From NCBI GenBank assembly GCA_027484445.1, contig JAIXSY010000025.1:372001-436000 (forward strand): DNA of 64,000 nucleotides, in the 5' to 3' direction. The DNA comes from Verrucomicrobiaceae bacterium. Its GTDB lineage: Bacteria > Verrucomicrobiota > Verrucomicrobiia > Verrucomicrobiales > Verrucomicrobiaceae. This document shows positions 47,263 through 56,582 of this stretch, in pieces. The notes under the pieces are model-generated. The model searched no databases and was not told the DNA's origin. It saw only the letters and a program-made list of their open reading frames with translations. The translations under genes and the position numbers were made by a program. The first letter of the stretch is position 1, and each line of letters begins with the position of its first letter.

Positions 47263-48591
47263 ATGATTTCCCGCTCCAGCGCACCTGTATTCTTGGCTCT
47301 GCGCTACCTTCGGCCCCGGCGGAGCTTTGTCTCCGTCATCACCCTCATTTCCATCCTGGGCGTGACGCTGGGCGTCGGCGTGCTCGTGGTCGTGATGTCC
47401 GTCTTCAAAGGCTGGCAGATTGAGTTCAAAAAGCTGCTCTTGGGCTTTGAGCCACACATTGTGCTCATGCAGCAACCCGAGCCTGAGCTGCCCGAAGGCA
47501 GCGCCGCCCCAGCCCGCATGGACTGGCGGGAAATGCAGAAACGCATCCTGGCCGAACCGGGGGTGCTATCCGCCACGCCGATTGCGGAAGGTTATGGAGC
47601 CATTCGCACGGCCAAAACGGACCCAGAAGGCGTGGAAATCCTCGGCATGAGGCCTGGTGAGGACAATGCCCTCCTGACCAAACTGGAACGTCATCGCCTG
47701 GAAGGTCGCCTGGATCTGAAGGGGGATAGCATCGTCATCACGGATCGTCTCGCGCGGAAACTGGGGGTCAAACTGGGGGACAATGTCTCCGTGCTAGCCC
47801 GAGAAACGATCGGGCAAATGATCCGTGACCTGCGCGCCGCAGACGCTGAGACTGACGCCGCCAAAGCACAGGCGGCCAAAGATGAAATCATCGTCATCCC
47901 AAAAGACCTAACCGTGAGTGCCATCCTGCGGGCCGACACCGCAGGCGAGCGCTGCTACACACCGCTCTACATCGCCCAGGAGCTTTTCCACTTGGAAGGT
48001 AATGTCAGTGGCATCGAAGTCGAAATCGCTGATGCAGAACAGGCCGATGCTGTCGCGCTAAGCTGGTTCAATGCCGCCGATTGGCCCATGGAGTGGAGCC
48101 CACGCACCTGGACAGATCTGCACGGTTACACGCTACAGATGGTCGAAAACCAAAAATCGCTCCTTTGGTTCCTCCTGCTCATCATCATCCTCGTAGCCGC
48201 CTTTTGTGTGATGAACACCACCATCACCGTGACTATGCAAAAGCGCCGTGAGATCGGCATTCTGACCGCGCTGGGCACTCGGGCCAGTCAGGTCATCGCG
48301 ATCTTTTTGAATCAAGCGGGAATTGTCGCCTTGGTCGGCCTCATCGGAGGTCTAGGGGGCGGATTCACCGTGTTGCATTTCCGGAATGACCTGCGGCGCT
48401 GGATCGCAGAATCCACCGGCAAGGATTTTTTTCCCCAAGACATCTACTTCCTGAGTGCCATTCCCTCCAAAATCGACCTCTTCGACTTAGCTAGCATTTC
48501 AGGTCTTACCATCGTGCTTTGCGTGCTCGCCGCCCTGATTCCTGCGTGGGTGGCTGCCAGGGTCGATCCAGCGGTGGCCCTTCGGGAGTAG
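47263..48591 (+). CDS. LolC/LolE-type lipoprotein-releasing permease
   Basis: A 442-residue FtsX-type permease. Its N-terminus (LALRYLRPRRSFVSVITLISILG) is the signature of LolC/LolE lipoprotein-release proteins, followed by a periplasmic domain (about 60-280) and three C-terminal helices with VMNTTITVTMQKRREIGILTALG. It would extract lipoproteins from the inner membrane with a LolD ATPase, which is not adjacent here. Start follows pdhB by 21 bases; it meets the next gene tail-to-tail. Confidence 0.88.
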   Translation: MISRSSAPVFLALRYLRPRRSFVSVITLISILGVTLGVGVLVVVMSVFKGWQIEFKKLLLGFEPHIVLMQQPEPELPEGSAAPARMDWREMQKRILAEPGVLSATPIAEGYGAIRTAKTDPEGVEILGMRPGEDNALLTKLERHRLEGRLDLKGDSIVITDRLARKLGVKLGDNVSVLARETIGQMIRDLRAADAETDAAKAQAAKDEIIVIPKDLTVSAILRADTAGERCYTPLYIAQELFHLEGNVSGIEVEIADAEQADAVALSWFNAADWPMEWSPRTWTDLHGYTLQMVENQKSLLWFLLLIIILVAAFCVMNTTITVTMQKRREIGILTALGTRASQVIAIFLNQAGIVALVGLIGGLGGGFTVLHFRNDLRRWIAESTGKDFFPQDIYFLSAIPSKIDLFDLASISGLTIVLCVLAALIPAWVAARVDPAVALRE

Positions 48592-48600
48592 CTGGCAGGC

Positions 48601-49068
48601 TTACTTGTAGCCCGTCACCAGAGCACAGGTTGTGTCTTTTTTTCGCCCCTCCTCTTCCTGCCGGATTACCACGACATAGACACCGGTTTTCTTGGGTTTG
48701 AAGAACAGCAAGAAGCCCCAACCATCCAACACGGGCTGGATTTCTCCGACAGGCTGACCTTGAAAATCCAGCACTGCACCGGTGACGCGAATGCCTGATT
48801 TCCGCGGAACAGCCACGCCGATGCAGTACTCGTGACCTTTGAAAAGCTGCATCTTCACAGCCTTGCCAACCTCGGAAGGCAGACTGCCAGTCCAGACCTC
48901 GGCACGAAAGCTGAAGCCGCCGAGCCTCTCCTGATCTCTTGCCAGCGCCTGAGCTGCGGCTTCTGCGTCGGCAGATTCGTCAGCCTTCGCAGTGGTGGGC
49001 CATGAAACCATCGCGCCAAGGCAAAACCAAGCGGCCAAAAAAACGGGAAATGAACGGGAAAAAAGCAT
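48601..49068 (-). CDS. Exported protein of unknown function
   Basis: A 155-residue protein with a signal peptide (MLFSRSFPVF...TTAKA) and a beta-rich C-terminal part. The central pattern (GHEYCIGVAVPRKSG, AVLDFQGQPVGEIQPVLD, VYVVVIRQEEEG) looks like a small beta-sandwich of the kind seen in periplasmic binding or pre-peptidase domains, but I do not recognise the family. It is divergent from the FHA protein and convergent with the LolC/E-like gene. The ATG at 49068 precedes the signal directly. Confidence 0.72.
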   Translation of the reverse strand: MLFSRSFPVFLAAWFCLGAMVSWPTTAKADESADAEAAAQALARDQERLGGFSFRAEVWTGSLPSEVGKAVKMQLFKGHEYCIGVAVPRKSGIRVTGAVLDFQGQPVGEIQPVLDGWGFLLFFKPKKTGVYVVVIRQEEEGRKKDTTCALVTGYK

Positions 49069-49187
49069 GGTCGTGGAACCTACGCGCATCGCGCGAGGAA
49101 GCGAACATACATATTGCGGAGCGACAAACCCAAGGCTTTTTAGCCCGGGCCGTCAAAAAGCGGCATCAACTCCCACCTCCCCCCGTT

Positions 49188-49835
49188 ATGGCCACGCTCG
49201 TTTTTTACTTAGAGGAAGAACAGTCCATGTCTCATGTGCTCGAACACGGCACGACCACGGTGGGACGCCACCCGGACAGCATCATCGTTCTCGATTCACC
49301 GTCTGTCTCGGGGCACCACGCCATCATCGAGCTCAGTGACGAAGGCTGCCTGCTCGCGGACCAGCAGTCCAGCAACGGCACACGGGTGAATGGAGTGAAT
49401 GTCGAAGAAGCTCTTTTGAAAGACGGAGATCGCATCGGTTTCGGTGACATTCAGGCGATCTTTTATGAAGGCGATGTGGCTGCTGGCGATCCTAGCCCGG
49501 ACCTCGCTGCCGCGCCGAGTCTGCCCGCCCCTGAGGTGATCTACGTGCCACCCCCTGAAGTGCCCCCGCAGGACTCAGCCCCTCCCCCGCCTCCTGCCGA
49601 TTATCGAAAAGTTCAGCGCCCCCCGGCACGTCCCCGCGCCGTGCGTGTGTCTGGTTACCCTGACACCTCCGAAAGTGGCTGCCTGACGGCTTTGATCGTT
49701 CTCGGGCTGTTCTTCGCTGCATTCGTCACCGGTCTCTACATGCGTCATTATCAAGAAACCGAAGGTGGAAACTTGATCTCTGACCTGATGAGCAAGGTCA
49801 GCAACCAGGTGCCGAAAATCAAAATTGAGCAGTAA
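49188..49835 (+). CDS. FHA domain protein with C-terminal membrane anchor
   Basis: A 215-residue protein. The FHA domain occupies the first 90 residues: VGRHPDSIIVLD, SVSGHHAII and SSNGTRVNG carry the Arg, Ser, His and Asn that bind phosphothreonine. A Pro-rich linker (about 95-150) follows, then one membrane segment (about 162-185, CLTALIVLGLFFAAFVTGLY) and a short tail. It should recruit phosphorylated partners to the membrane from the cytoplasmic side. The start at 49188 is taken because it directly precedes the FHA domain. Confidence 0.88.
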   Translation: MATLVFYLEEEQSMSHVLEHGTTTVGRHPDSIIVLDSPSVSGHHAIIELSDEGCLLADQQSSNGTRVNGVNVEEALLKDGDRIGFGDIQAIFYEGDVAAGDPSPDLAAAPSLPAPEVIYVPPPEVPPQDSAPPPPPADYRKVQRPPARPRAVRVSGYPDTSESGCLTALIVLGLFFAAFVTGLYMRHYQETEGGNLISDLMSKVSNQVPKIKIEQ

Positions 49836-49952
49836 TCGGCGCGAACCCCGAAGAGCCCACGGGCTGCTCTGGCCCCACACGCGGGTTAAGCTGTCGTTAC
49901 GGCGGGCGTAGTCTCCAGGCCCCAGACCGACGTTTCCCACCAACTCATCGCT

Positions 49953-50744
49953 ATGCCTTCAGCGCTCGCCCTCTTTGCCCATCCAGATGACATCGAATTC
50001 GTCGCCGCAGGCACATTGCTCCAGCTTCAGGCGCGCGGCTGGGAGATTCACTACATGAATCTGTGCACCGGTCATGGTGGATCTGTGCAGATGGATGCCG
50101 CCACGACTCGCACGACCCGGCTGGCGGAGGCCAAACGTGCGGCGGAGATTCTGGGCGCTACCTTTTACCCACCCATCTGCGATGATCTGGAACTGATCTA
50201 CAGCGTGCCTCTGCTCAAAAAAGTCGCCGCTGTGGTGCGCGCTGCCCGCCCAGACATCGTGCTTACGCATTCTCCGAGCGACTACATGGAAGATCACCAG
50301 AACGCTTGTCGGCTGGCCGTGACCGCAGCCTTTGCTCACGGCATTCCCAACTTCGACTGCGATCCCCCAGCCCCTGCGTTTTTTCATGACGTGACGGTTT
50401 ATCACGCGATGCCTCACGGCCTCTGCGATCCCCTGCGGAAAAAAATCCACGCAGGTCTCTACGTGGACACCACCGCCGTTCATGGGCGCAAGAGGGAGGC
50501 CCTCGCGGCTCACGCGAGCCAAAAAGACTGGTTGGACGTCAGCCAAGGCATGGACTCTTACCTCGTGAGCATGGACGAGGCATCCCGACGAGTCGGCGAA
50601 CTTTCAGGCGCTTTTGAATATGCGGAAGGTTGGCGCCGCCACCTCCATCTTGGCTTTAGCAGCCGCGACATCGACCCGCTCAGCGATGCCTTGGGTGATT
50701 CAGCCCGAATCGACTCTGCCTACGAGACTTGGCTGAGCGAATGA
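49953..50744 (+). CDS. PIG-L family deacetylase
   Basis: A 263-residue zinc-dependent deacetylase of the PIG-L/LmbE family. The zinc motif AHPDDIEF (residues 9-16) is at the N-terminus, with the second ligand in EDHQNACRLAV. Members remove acetyl groups from GlcNAc-derived compounds such as bacillithiol or teichuronic intermediates; the substrate is unclear. It stands alone downstream of the FHA protein. Confidence 0.93.
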   Translation: MPSALALFAHPDDIEFVAAGTLLQLQARGWEIHYMNLCTGHGGSVQMDAATTRTTRLAEAKRAAEILGATFYPPICDDLELIYSVPLLKKVAAVVRAARPDIVLTHSPSDYMEDHQNACRLAVTAAFAHGIPNFDCDPPAPAFFHDVTVYHAMPHGLCDPLRKKIHAGLYVDTTAVHGRKREALAAHASQKDWLDVSQGMDSYLVSMDEASRRVGELSGAFEYAEGWRRHLHLGFSSRDIDPLSDALGDSARIDSAYETWLSE

Positions 50745-50775
50745 AGCAAATGGATGCCGTTGGCGAGCGTCTGCT

Positions 50776-51120
50776 TTAGCTCTTTTCAGAGCTTGGATTG
50801 GGTGCGGACGAAGGTGTCAAGGGTTCTTCGACATGCATTTCGACCCAATCCGGCCCGTCCTGCCGGCTGCGCCATTCATTGTAAGTTAACACCACGATGA
50901 TGCCGACAATGGCCGCCGAAGATTCCAAGATGAACGGCGTGGCCAACCAACCAGCCAGTGTCATGATCGACTTCGCCAGCAGCTCACGTGCAGTTTCGTG
51001 ACTGTTCCAAATCAGAGTCACCAGCGTGGGGACCGCCAGGACAAAAAGCAGCGCCCAGGCCCAGATGCGACGGGATAAAGAAGGCTTCGCTGGCTCGGAG
51101 GGAAGATCAGTCGGCGTCAT
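50776..51120 (-). CDS. Small membrane protein of unknown function
   Basis: A 114-residue protein with two predicted membrane helices (about 18-38 and 60-83) separated by a short loop, and a Pro/Ser-rich acidic C-terminus. I do not recognise the family. It starts 15 bases after the stop of the RodZ-like gene, in the same direction, so the pair is probably an operon. Confidence 0.72.
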   Translation of the reverse strand: MTPTDLPSEPAKPSLSRRIWAWALLFVLAVPTLVTLIWNSHETARELLAKSIMTLAGWLATPFILESSAAIVGIIVVLTYNEWRSRQDGPDWVEMHVEEPLTPSSAPNPSSEKS

Positions 51121-51135
51121 GACCGATGAATGGCC

Positions 51136-51711
51136 TCAGGGGGACTCTTCTGCAAGCACGGGTTCGCGAGGATCAGTGCGCCACGGCATCTTCACCTGGG
51201 CGGGGAAAGCGGCAGAGCGGTCTGGAAAAGAGGCAGCGGTCGAGCTTGGCGGCTCAGACGTTGCCGCAGGAACTGCCTCCGAAGCATCGGGCAGGTCGGT
51301 TCGCCGCGCGGAAAGGTGATTCACCCATAGACCACAGACGATCACGATCAGCAGCAGCATCGCCAGACTGGCCGAGCGAACACTCGCGTAGGCAGCCTGC
51401 CCGGCAGCCTCTGCCCTGCGCTGAAAGCTCCACTTTCCATAAAAGGCAGCCCCACGCCGCGAGAGCTGACCAAAAGCCGTCCTGCCAGGCGCGAGCGCCT
51501 CGATCGCCTCAGAGGCATTGATCCCCAAGTATTTGCTGTAGGCCTTCAAGAACATGCGCGCATAAGTCATGCTGCCAAAGGCGGCAAAATTGTCTTGTTC
51601 GAGCAGGATCAGGCGGCTCTCCGGGATGCGCGTGGCATGAGCCACATCAGAAAGCGTGAGCCCCCGCTTCTCGCGGGCAGCGCGCAGTTTCTGTCCAATC
51701 AGGCCATGCAT
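51136..51711 (-). CDS. RodZ-like HTH membrane protein
   Basis: A 191-residue protein with an N-terminal Cro/C1-type HTH (IGQKLRAAREKRGLTLSDVA, then TRIPESRLILLEQDNFAAF) followed by a 'YARMFLKAYSKYLGI' segment typical of RodZ, a membrane helix (about 113-133), and a Pro/Ser/Ala-rich tail. RodZ couples MreB filaments to the cell-wall machinery. Shorter than E. coli RodZ (337), since it lacks most of the periplasmic domain. It is divergent from the methyltransferase and leads the two-gene pair. Confidence 0.8.
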   Translation of the reverse strand: MHGLIGQKLRAAREKRGLTLSDVAHATRIPESRLILLEQDNFAAFGSMTYARMFLKAYSKYLGINASEAIEALAPGRTAFGQLSRRGAAFYGKWSFQRRAEAAGQAAYASVRSASLAMLLLIVIVCGLWVNHLSARRTDLPDASEAVPAATSEPPSSTAASFPDRSAAFPAQVKMPWRTDPREPVLAEESP

Positions 51712-51853
51712 TTTCTTGTAAACAATTCTTCACCAAAGCTGCCATCTTGTAAGCTCCAAAGCGACATTTTTCTGAACTCTCCCTCCATTCTGTGGGTGAC
51801 ATCATTCCCGATGCTGGCAGACACTCCCCACTCAGCCTTTTGCAGATTTTCCC

Positions 51854-52555
51854 ATGATTCTTGAAAATGATGAAACCAGTCTCTTTCGCCACTCTTGGTC
51901 GCTCTACGACGCTCTGGCAGAGATGAATTACATGCATCACCGGGAAATCTATGCCTGCGTGGCCGAGCTACTGAATGAAATCCATCAGCGAGGCCCCTGG
52001 ACGATGCTGGACCTCGGCTGCGGCAATGCACGTTTCCTAGCGCCGTGCCTTGTTTCCACAACGCCAAAGCATTACATTGGCATCGACCTCTCCCCACCTG
52101 CGCTGGAGGAAGCACGCCACCGCTTCTTGGCAAACCTACCGTCACACGAGCTGCACTGCGAAAACATGCTGACCTACATGGAGACGGCTCGCCCCCACGC
52201 AGAGGTCATCTTTTCGAGCTTCGCGGTGCACCATCTTTCCCTGGATGAAAAGCGCAGGCTATTCCTGGCCTGCGCGAAAGCTTTGCAACCTGAGGGCCAG
52301 ATGATTTTGGTGGATGTCGCTCGGGAGGAAAATCAGAACCGTGAGAGCTATCTCCAAGGTTACCTGGGCACCATGAGGTCACAGTGGACTCGTGTTGCGC
52401 CCCAGGATCTAGACGCGGCCTGCGCCCACGTGCAGGACTTTGATTTTCCAGAGACACTTTCGACCCTTCGCGGGATTGCCCAAGAAGCAGGCTTCACCTC
52501 TTTTGACCTGAAGGCAGGCCATGGCGCACACAAGGTCATCGTCATGCACGCTTGA
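51854..52555 (+). CDS. Class I SAM-dependent methyltransferase
   Basis: A 233-residue methyltransferase. The SAM-binding motif I is MLDLGCGNARFL, motif II includes GIDLSPPALEEA, and a later segment has FSSFAVHHLSLDEKRRLF. The N-terminal ~45 residues are helical. Substrate unknown. It is divergent from the RodZ-like gene and followed 79 bases later by the FAD oxidoreductase. Confidence 0.85.
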   Translation: MILENDETSLFRHSWSLYDALAEMNYMHHREIYACVAELLNEIHQRGPWTMLDLGCGNARFLAPCLVSTTPKHYIGIDLSPPALEEARHRFLANLPSHELHCENMLTYMETARPHAEVIFSSFAVHHLSLDEKRRLFLACAKALQPEGQMILVDVAREENQNRESYLQGYLGTMRSQWTRVAPQDLDAACAHVQDFDFPETLSTLRGIAQEAGFTSFDLKAGHGAHKVIVMHA

Positions 52556-52634
52556 TGCCACCCATGACCCGCAAAGGCGATTCCAATGCGCTTCTTTGAA
52601 AGAGCCTGCCCTCTGGCTGCGGCATAGACAGTCT

Positions 52635-54698
52635 ATGCGACGCACGCTGCTCCTTTGCCTACTCTCCTCTTCCCTCGCGGCGGCTGAATCAGCCGATGTC
52701 ATCATTTACGGTGGCACCTCCGGTGGCATCACCGCTGCCATCCAGACCGCCCGGATGGGACGCACGGCGATTCTCATCGAGCCAACGAAGTTCCTGGGGG
52801 GACTGACCACAGGTGGTCTTGGAGCGACGGACATCGGCAACAAGCGCGCGATTGGCGGCCTCTCGCGTGAGTTTTATTCAAACATCCATCGCTACTACAG
52901 CGATCCCACGAAGTGGAAACAGCAGACACGAGAAGAGTACTACGCCAAAAAACATCATGGCAACTCAGGCCATGAAACCACCATGTGGACCTTTGAGCCT
53001 CATGCAGCTTCTGAAGTCTATGACGCAATGCTTCGTGAAGTAAGCGAGCGTGTGACGGTGATTTATGGCGAGCGGCTCGACCTGAAAAAAGGTGTCGTGA
53101 AAAAGGACAGCCAGATCACGCAAATCATCATGGAAAGTGGACGCACCTTCCGCGGTTCGATGTTCATGGATGCGACTTATGAAGGGGATCTGATGGCCAA
53201 AGCAGGCGTTCGTTACCACGTCGGACGCGAAGCAAACAGTGTGTACGGCGAGACCTTGAACGGCGTTCAAATCCAGCAGAGCATCCACCATCAATTCATC
53301 AAAAAGGTGGATCCGTATGTGAAGCCAGGAGATCCCAGCAGCGGACTGCTGCCAGGCATCGAAAAAGACCCAGGAGTCGAATTCAGCGGCGACCGAAAAG
53401 TCCAGGCCTACAACTTCCGCATGTGCACAACCGATGTGCCTGAGAATCGTCGAGACTGGGAAAAGCCTGCCAACTACGATGAGCGCTGGTTTGAACTGGC
53501 CCTGCGCAATGTCGAAGCAGGTGACATGCGCATCTCCTGGTCCCCGAGCTGGATGCCCAATCGCAAAACCGACACGAACAACAACTTCGCTGTCAGCACC
53601 GACTTCATCGGCATGAACTGGGACTATCCAGAGGCCGACTACGAAACAAGGGCGAAGATCTGGAAAGCCCATGAAGATTGGCAAAAAGGGCTCATGTGGA
53701 CCTATGCCCACCATCCGAGGGTGCCCAAACCCATCCGTGATGCTTTTCAAAAACTAGGCCTAGCCAAGGATGAGTTCACCGACAACAACAACTGGCCACG
53801 ACAGCTCTACGTTCGCGAAGCACGCCGCATGATCAGCGACTACGTCATGACCGAAAAGAACTGCAAACGCCAAGAGATCGTCGAGGACAGCGTGGGCATG
53901 GGTGCCTACAACATGGATTCCCACCACATTCAACGCTATGTCACGGCGGAAGGATTTGTGCGCAACGAAGGCGATGTTCAGGTAGGCAGTCGCCCCTACC
54001 CTGTCAGCTACCGCAGCATCCGCCCAAAAGAGTCCGAATGCAGCAACCTGCTCGTGCCCGTATGCTTGAGCGCCAGCCACATCGCGTATGGCAGCATACG
54101 CATGGAGCCCGTGTTTATGGTTTTGGGCCAAAGTGCTGCCATCGCGGCTGTTCAAGCGATGGAGCAAGCCACCAGCGTGCAAAAAATCGACTATGCTAAA
54201 CTCAAGGAGCGCCTGCTGCGTGAAGGCCAGGTTCTGGACTTTGAATCGCCACCTGCCCCCGCAGTTCACTCTTTCAAAAAGGCACAACTTCCAGGCATCG
54301 TCGTGGATGACACCGAGGCTGAATTGACCGGATTCGAAGAGGAAGGCCACACGACCAGCGGCTACATCGAACGCGGCTACCGTCACGATGGCAATGCCAC
54401 CAAGGGCGACCAGAAGGCCAAATACATCCCCGATCTACCCAAGGCAGGTCGCTACCGTGTCGCCATCAGCTACGGCGCACTGGCGAACCGTGCCACTGAA
54501 GTGCCTGTTACCATTCATCACGCTAAGGGTGAAACTGTGGTAAAGGTGAATCAGCAGCAGAAACCCCAGGAAAAGTTCAATCTCCATTCTCTGGGTAGCT
54601 TTTCCTTTGAGGCAGGCAAGGCTGGCTGGGTTCAGCTTTCCAACGAGGGAACCGTGGGACATGTCATCATCGACGCCGTCCAGTTTTTGCCAGAGTGA
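52635..54698 (+). CDS. Secreted FAD-dependent oxidoreductase with C-terminal binding-type domain
   Basis: A 687-residue exported flavoprotein. A signal peptide (MRRTLLLCLLSSSLAAA) is followed by IIYGGTSGGITAA, FLGGLTTGG and a C-terminal flavin block with ECSNLLVP and RMEPVFM, matching the paralogue at 5982-7643. Unlike that one, it carries about 130 extra C-terminal residues (AGRYRVAISYGALANRA ... DAVQFLPE) resembling a golvesin/xanthan-lyase-type beta-sandwich. The extra domain may bind carbohydrate or extracellular matrix. The ATG at 52635 is used; the frame is open upstream to 52521 but overlaps the methyltransferase. Confidence 0.86.
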   Translation: MRRTLLLCLLSSSLAAAESADVIIYGGTSGGITAAIQTARMGRTAILIEPTKFLGGLTTGGLGATDIGNKRAIGGLSREFYSNIHRYYSDPTKWKQQTREEYYAKKHHGNSGHETTMWTFEPHAASEVYDAMLREVSERVTVIYGERLDLKKGVVKKDSQITQIIMESGRTFRGSMFMDATYEGDLMAKAGVRYHVGREANSVYGETLNGVQIQQSIHHQFIKKVDPYVKPGDPSSGLLPGIEKDPGVEFSGDRKVQAYNFRMCTTDVPENRRDWEKPANYDERWFELALRNVEAGDMRISWSPSWMPNRKTDTNNNFAVSTDFIGMNWDYPEADYETRAKIWKAHEDWQKGLMWTYAHHPRVPKPIRDAFQKLGLAKDEFTDNNNWPRQLYVREARRMISDYVMTEKNCKRQEIVEDSVGMGAYNMDSHHIQRYVTAEGFVRNEGDVQVGSRPYPVSYRSIRPKESECSNLLVPVCLSASHIAYGSIRMEPVFMVLGQSAAIAAVQAMEQATSVQKIDYAKLKERLLREGQVLDFESPPAPAVHSFKKAQLPGIVVDDTEAELTGFEEEGHTTSGYIERGYRHDGNATKGDQKAKYIPDLPKAGRYRVAISYGALANRATEVPVTIHHAKGETVVKVNQQQKPQEKFNLHSLGSFSFEAGKAGWVQLSNEGTVGHVIIDAVQFLPE

Positions 54699-54734
54699 CT
54701 GACGATCCTTCCTTGGTATTCCCAGGAAACAAAA

Positions 54735-54810
54735 CAACTCTGTCGGGATCTGACATTCAGGAAAAAAAACCCCCAAAACCTGAAGCCAAATGTTGTTCCC
54801 GACAGAGTTG
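54735..54810. repeat. Nested inverted repeat downstream of the FAD oxidoreductase
   Basis: Outer 14-base perfect arms CAACTCTGTCGGGA (54735-54748) and TCCCGACAGAGTTG (54797-54810). Inside them are shorter arms TTCAGG (54756-54761) and CCTGAA (54779-54784) around an A/C-rich loop. The hairpin could terminate the oxidoreductase transcript, but no T run follows either arm. Confidence 0.7.
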
Positions 54811-54826
54811 ATATTGAGGTTATAAT
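54799..54826 (+). promoter_or_regulatory. Candidate sigma-70-type promoter of the L,D-transpeptidase gene
   Basis: A perfect TATAAT at 54821-54826 lies 16 bases after CCGACA (54799-54804), a 4/6 match to TTGACA. The start of the gene is 86 bases downstream of the -10. The -35 lies in the right arm of the inverted repeat. Weak evidence. Confidence 0.35.
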
Positions 54827-54911
54827 TTGTCGCTGCTTTCCCTGGCAATCCTAAAATCAGCAGCTGCGTGCAAAAAACTTTGCAGCGTGCATACGATGTC
54901 ATCACACCCTC

Positions 54912-55673
54912 ATGAAAGCTGTCATTTTCCCATCTTTTCGTGCCCTTTTCATCCTGCTGTTGCTCATCCATGCAGGCTCGTCATCTGCCATGGCCCAAGT
55001 GGGAGCGGCCGTTCGACAACTGATCGTCACTCGTGCTCCATCTTGGACGTCCAACAAAGCTCAACTGCAAGGTTACCAACGCGCTTCTGCGCGTGATGCT
55101 TGGCAGCCCGTTTTTTCCAAAAAAATCCCCGTGCTTCTAGGACGTGCTGGCATGGCTTGGGGACGCGGTGTGTTTGAGCCACCCGCTGGCAGTGCTATGC
55201 CAATGAAGGTCGAGAAAGATTGGAAAGCGCCAGCTGGCGTATTCCAGCTAGGCAAGCTTTTTGGTTATGCCTCCTCTCCACCTCGGGGTTCAGCCTGGCC
55301 TTACCACCAAGTCGGTGAATTCGACGCCTATGTGGATGACCCGCAGAACCCTTATTACAATCAGCATATCCGGGTCAGACCAACCCAAATTCCGCCCTGG
55401 TTTGCAAAGCAACGCATGAGGCTGGGGGATGCAGCCTACAAGTGGATGCTGGAGATTAGCCACAATCAACGACCTGCCTGGCCAGGCTATGGCAGTGCCA
55501 TTTTCTTCCATGTGCGCCGAGGCCCGGACAAACCCAGCGCAGGCTGCACCACCATGGCTTTGGAAGATCTGGAGCGACTTCTTCGTTGGGTCAATCCAGC
55601 CGCCTACCCTCACTACGTCCTATTGCCAGAAGCAGAATACCAAAGCTTGAGGGCTGCCTGGAAGTTGCCTTAA
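54912..55673 (+). CDS. Exported L,D-transpeptidase (YkuD-like)
   Basis: A 253-residue protein with a signal peptide (about 1-28, ending SAMAQ) and a YkuD-type domain. The catalytic Cys is in SAGCTTMALEDLERLL, and the preceding His is in FFHVRRGPDKP, matching the H-x(n)-S-x-GC-x-x-M pattern of the L,D-transpeptidase relatives (COG3786 type). It would cross-link or modify peptidoglycan peptide stems. It is followed by the esterase gene after 14 bases on the same strand. Confidence 0.82.
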   Translation: MKAVIFPSFRALFILLLLIHAGSSSAMAQVGAAVRQLIVTRAPSWTSNKAQLQGYQRASARDAWQPVFSKKIPVLLGRAGMAWGRGVFEPPAGSAMPMKVEKDWKAPAGVFQLGKLFGYASSPPRGSAWPYHQVGEFDAYVDDPQNPYYNQHIRVRPTQIPPWFAKQRMRLGDAAYKWMLEISHNQRPAWPGYGSAIFFHVRRGPDKPSAGCTTMALEDLERLLRWVNPAAYPHYVLLPEAEYQSLRAAWKLP

Positions 55674-55687
55674 CGTTGATTTAACTC

Positions 55688-56569
55688 ATGAATAAACTTG
55701 TTCTCGCTGCACTCTTTTTACTCACGGCTTTTGAGCCCCTGGCTGCTGCCGACCCTATTGTGATCAAGCTCTGGCCGAACGGAGCTCCCGAGAAGCCTGG
55801 ATTCAAAATCGAAGTCGAACAGGAGCTGCAGAAAGGAGATGGCATCAAACGCGTCACCAACGTGAGTGAGCCCACCTTGACGATTCAAAAACCAGAAGCG
55901 CCAAACGGAACGACCGTGGTGGTGTGTCCTGGCGGTGGATACAACATTCTCGCCATCGAACATGAGGGCACTCAGGTCTGCGACTACTTGAATAAGCTGG
56001 GTGTGACCACCGCGCTGCTGAAGTATCGAGTTCCACGACGTGATCCAAACCAGCCTAGCATCGAACCGCTCCAAGATGCACAGCGTGCCATGGGCATCCT
56101 ACGGCACCGGGCTTCTGAACTGCGCCTACGCCCGGATCGGATCGGCATTCTCGGTTTTTCTGCTGGAGGTCACTTGAGCGTGATGGCTGCCCTGCACGCC
56201 AACGAACGCACCTATCCACAAGATCCAGCGCTTGATGTGCCCGACGCGACACCTAACTTTGCCATCCCGGTTTATCCCGCTTATCTCGTGAGCAAAGAGG
56301 ACAGCTTCCGCCTTCTGCCCGAAGTCCGTGTCACCAATCAATCCCCGCCCCTATGCCTCATTCACGCGCATGATGACAAAGGCGTCACCAGCTCTAGTGC
56401 GAGCGCTTTGCTCTACCTGGAATACAAGAAGCTCGGCCTACCTGCTGAACTGCACATTTACACCAAAGGAGGCCATGGTTTCGGCATGAAGCAAACCGGT
56501 CTGCCCACAGCGGAATGGCTCACAAGAACCAGTGAATGGATGAAAGCTATGGGCTGGCTCGACCCATGA
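55688..56569 (+). CDS. Exported alpha/beta hydrolase (acetyl-xylan-esterase-like)
   Basis: A 293-residue protein with a signal peptide (MNKLVLAALFLLTAFEPLAAA) and an alpha/beta-hydrolase fold. The oxyanion region is VVCPGGGYNIL, the nucleophile elbow is GFSAGGH, and the Asp and His are in IHAHDDKG and GGHGFG. This set is common in esterases that remove acetyl groups from xylan or other polysaccharides. The C-terminus ends near residue 293 with no extra domain. It meets the GspF-like gene tail-to-tail. Confidence 0.87.
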   Translation: MNKLVLAALFLLTAFEPLAAADPIVIKLWPNGAPEKPGFKIEVEQELQKGDGIKRVTNVSEPTLTIQKPEAPNGTTVVVCPGGGYNILAIEHEGTQVCDYLNKLGVTTALLKYRVPRRDPNQPSIEPLQDAQRAMGILRHRASELRLRPDRIGILGFSAGGHLSVMAALHANERTYPQDPALDVPDATPNFAIPVYPAYLVSKEDSFRLLPEVRVTNQSPPLCLIHAHDDKGVTSSSASALLYLEYKKLGLPAELHIYTKGGHGFGMKQTGLPTAEWLTRTSEWMKAMGWLDP

Positions 56570-56582
56570 AGCCAAAGCACAG

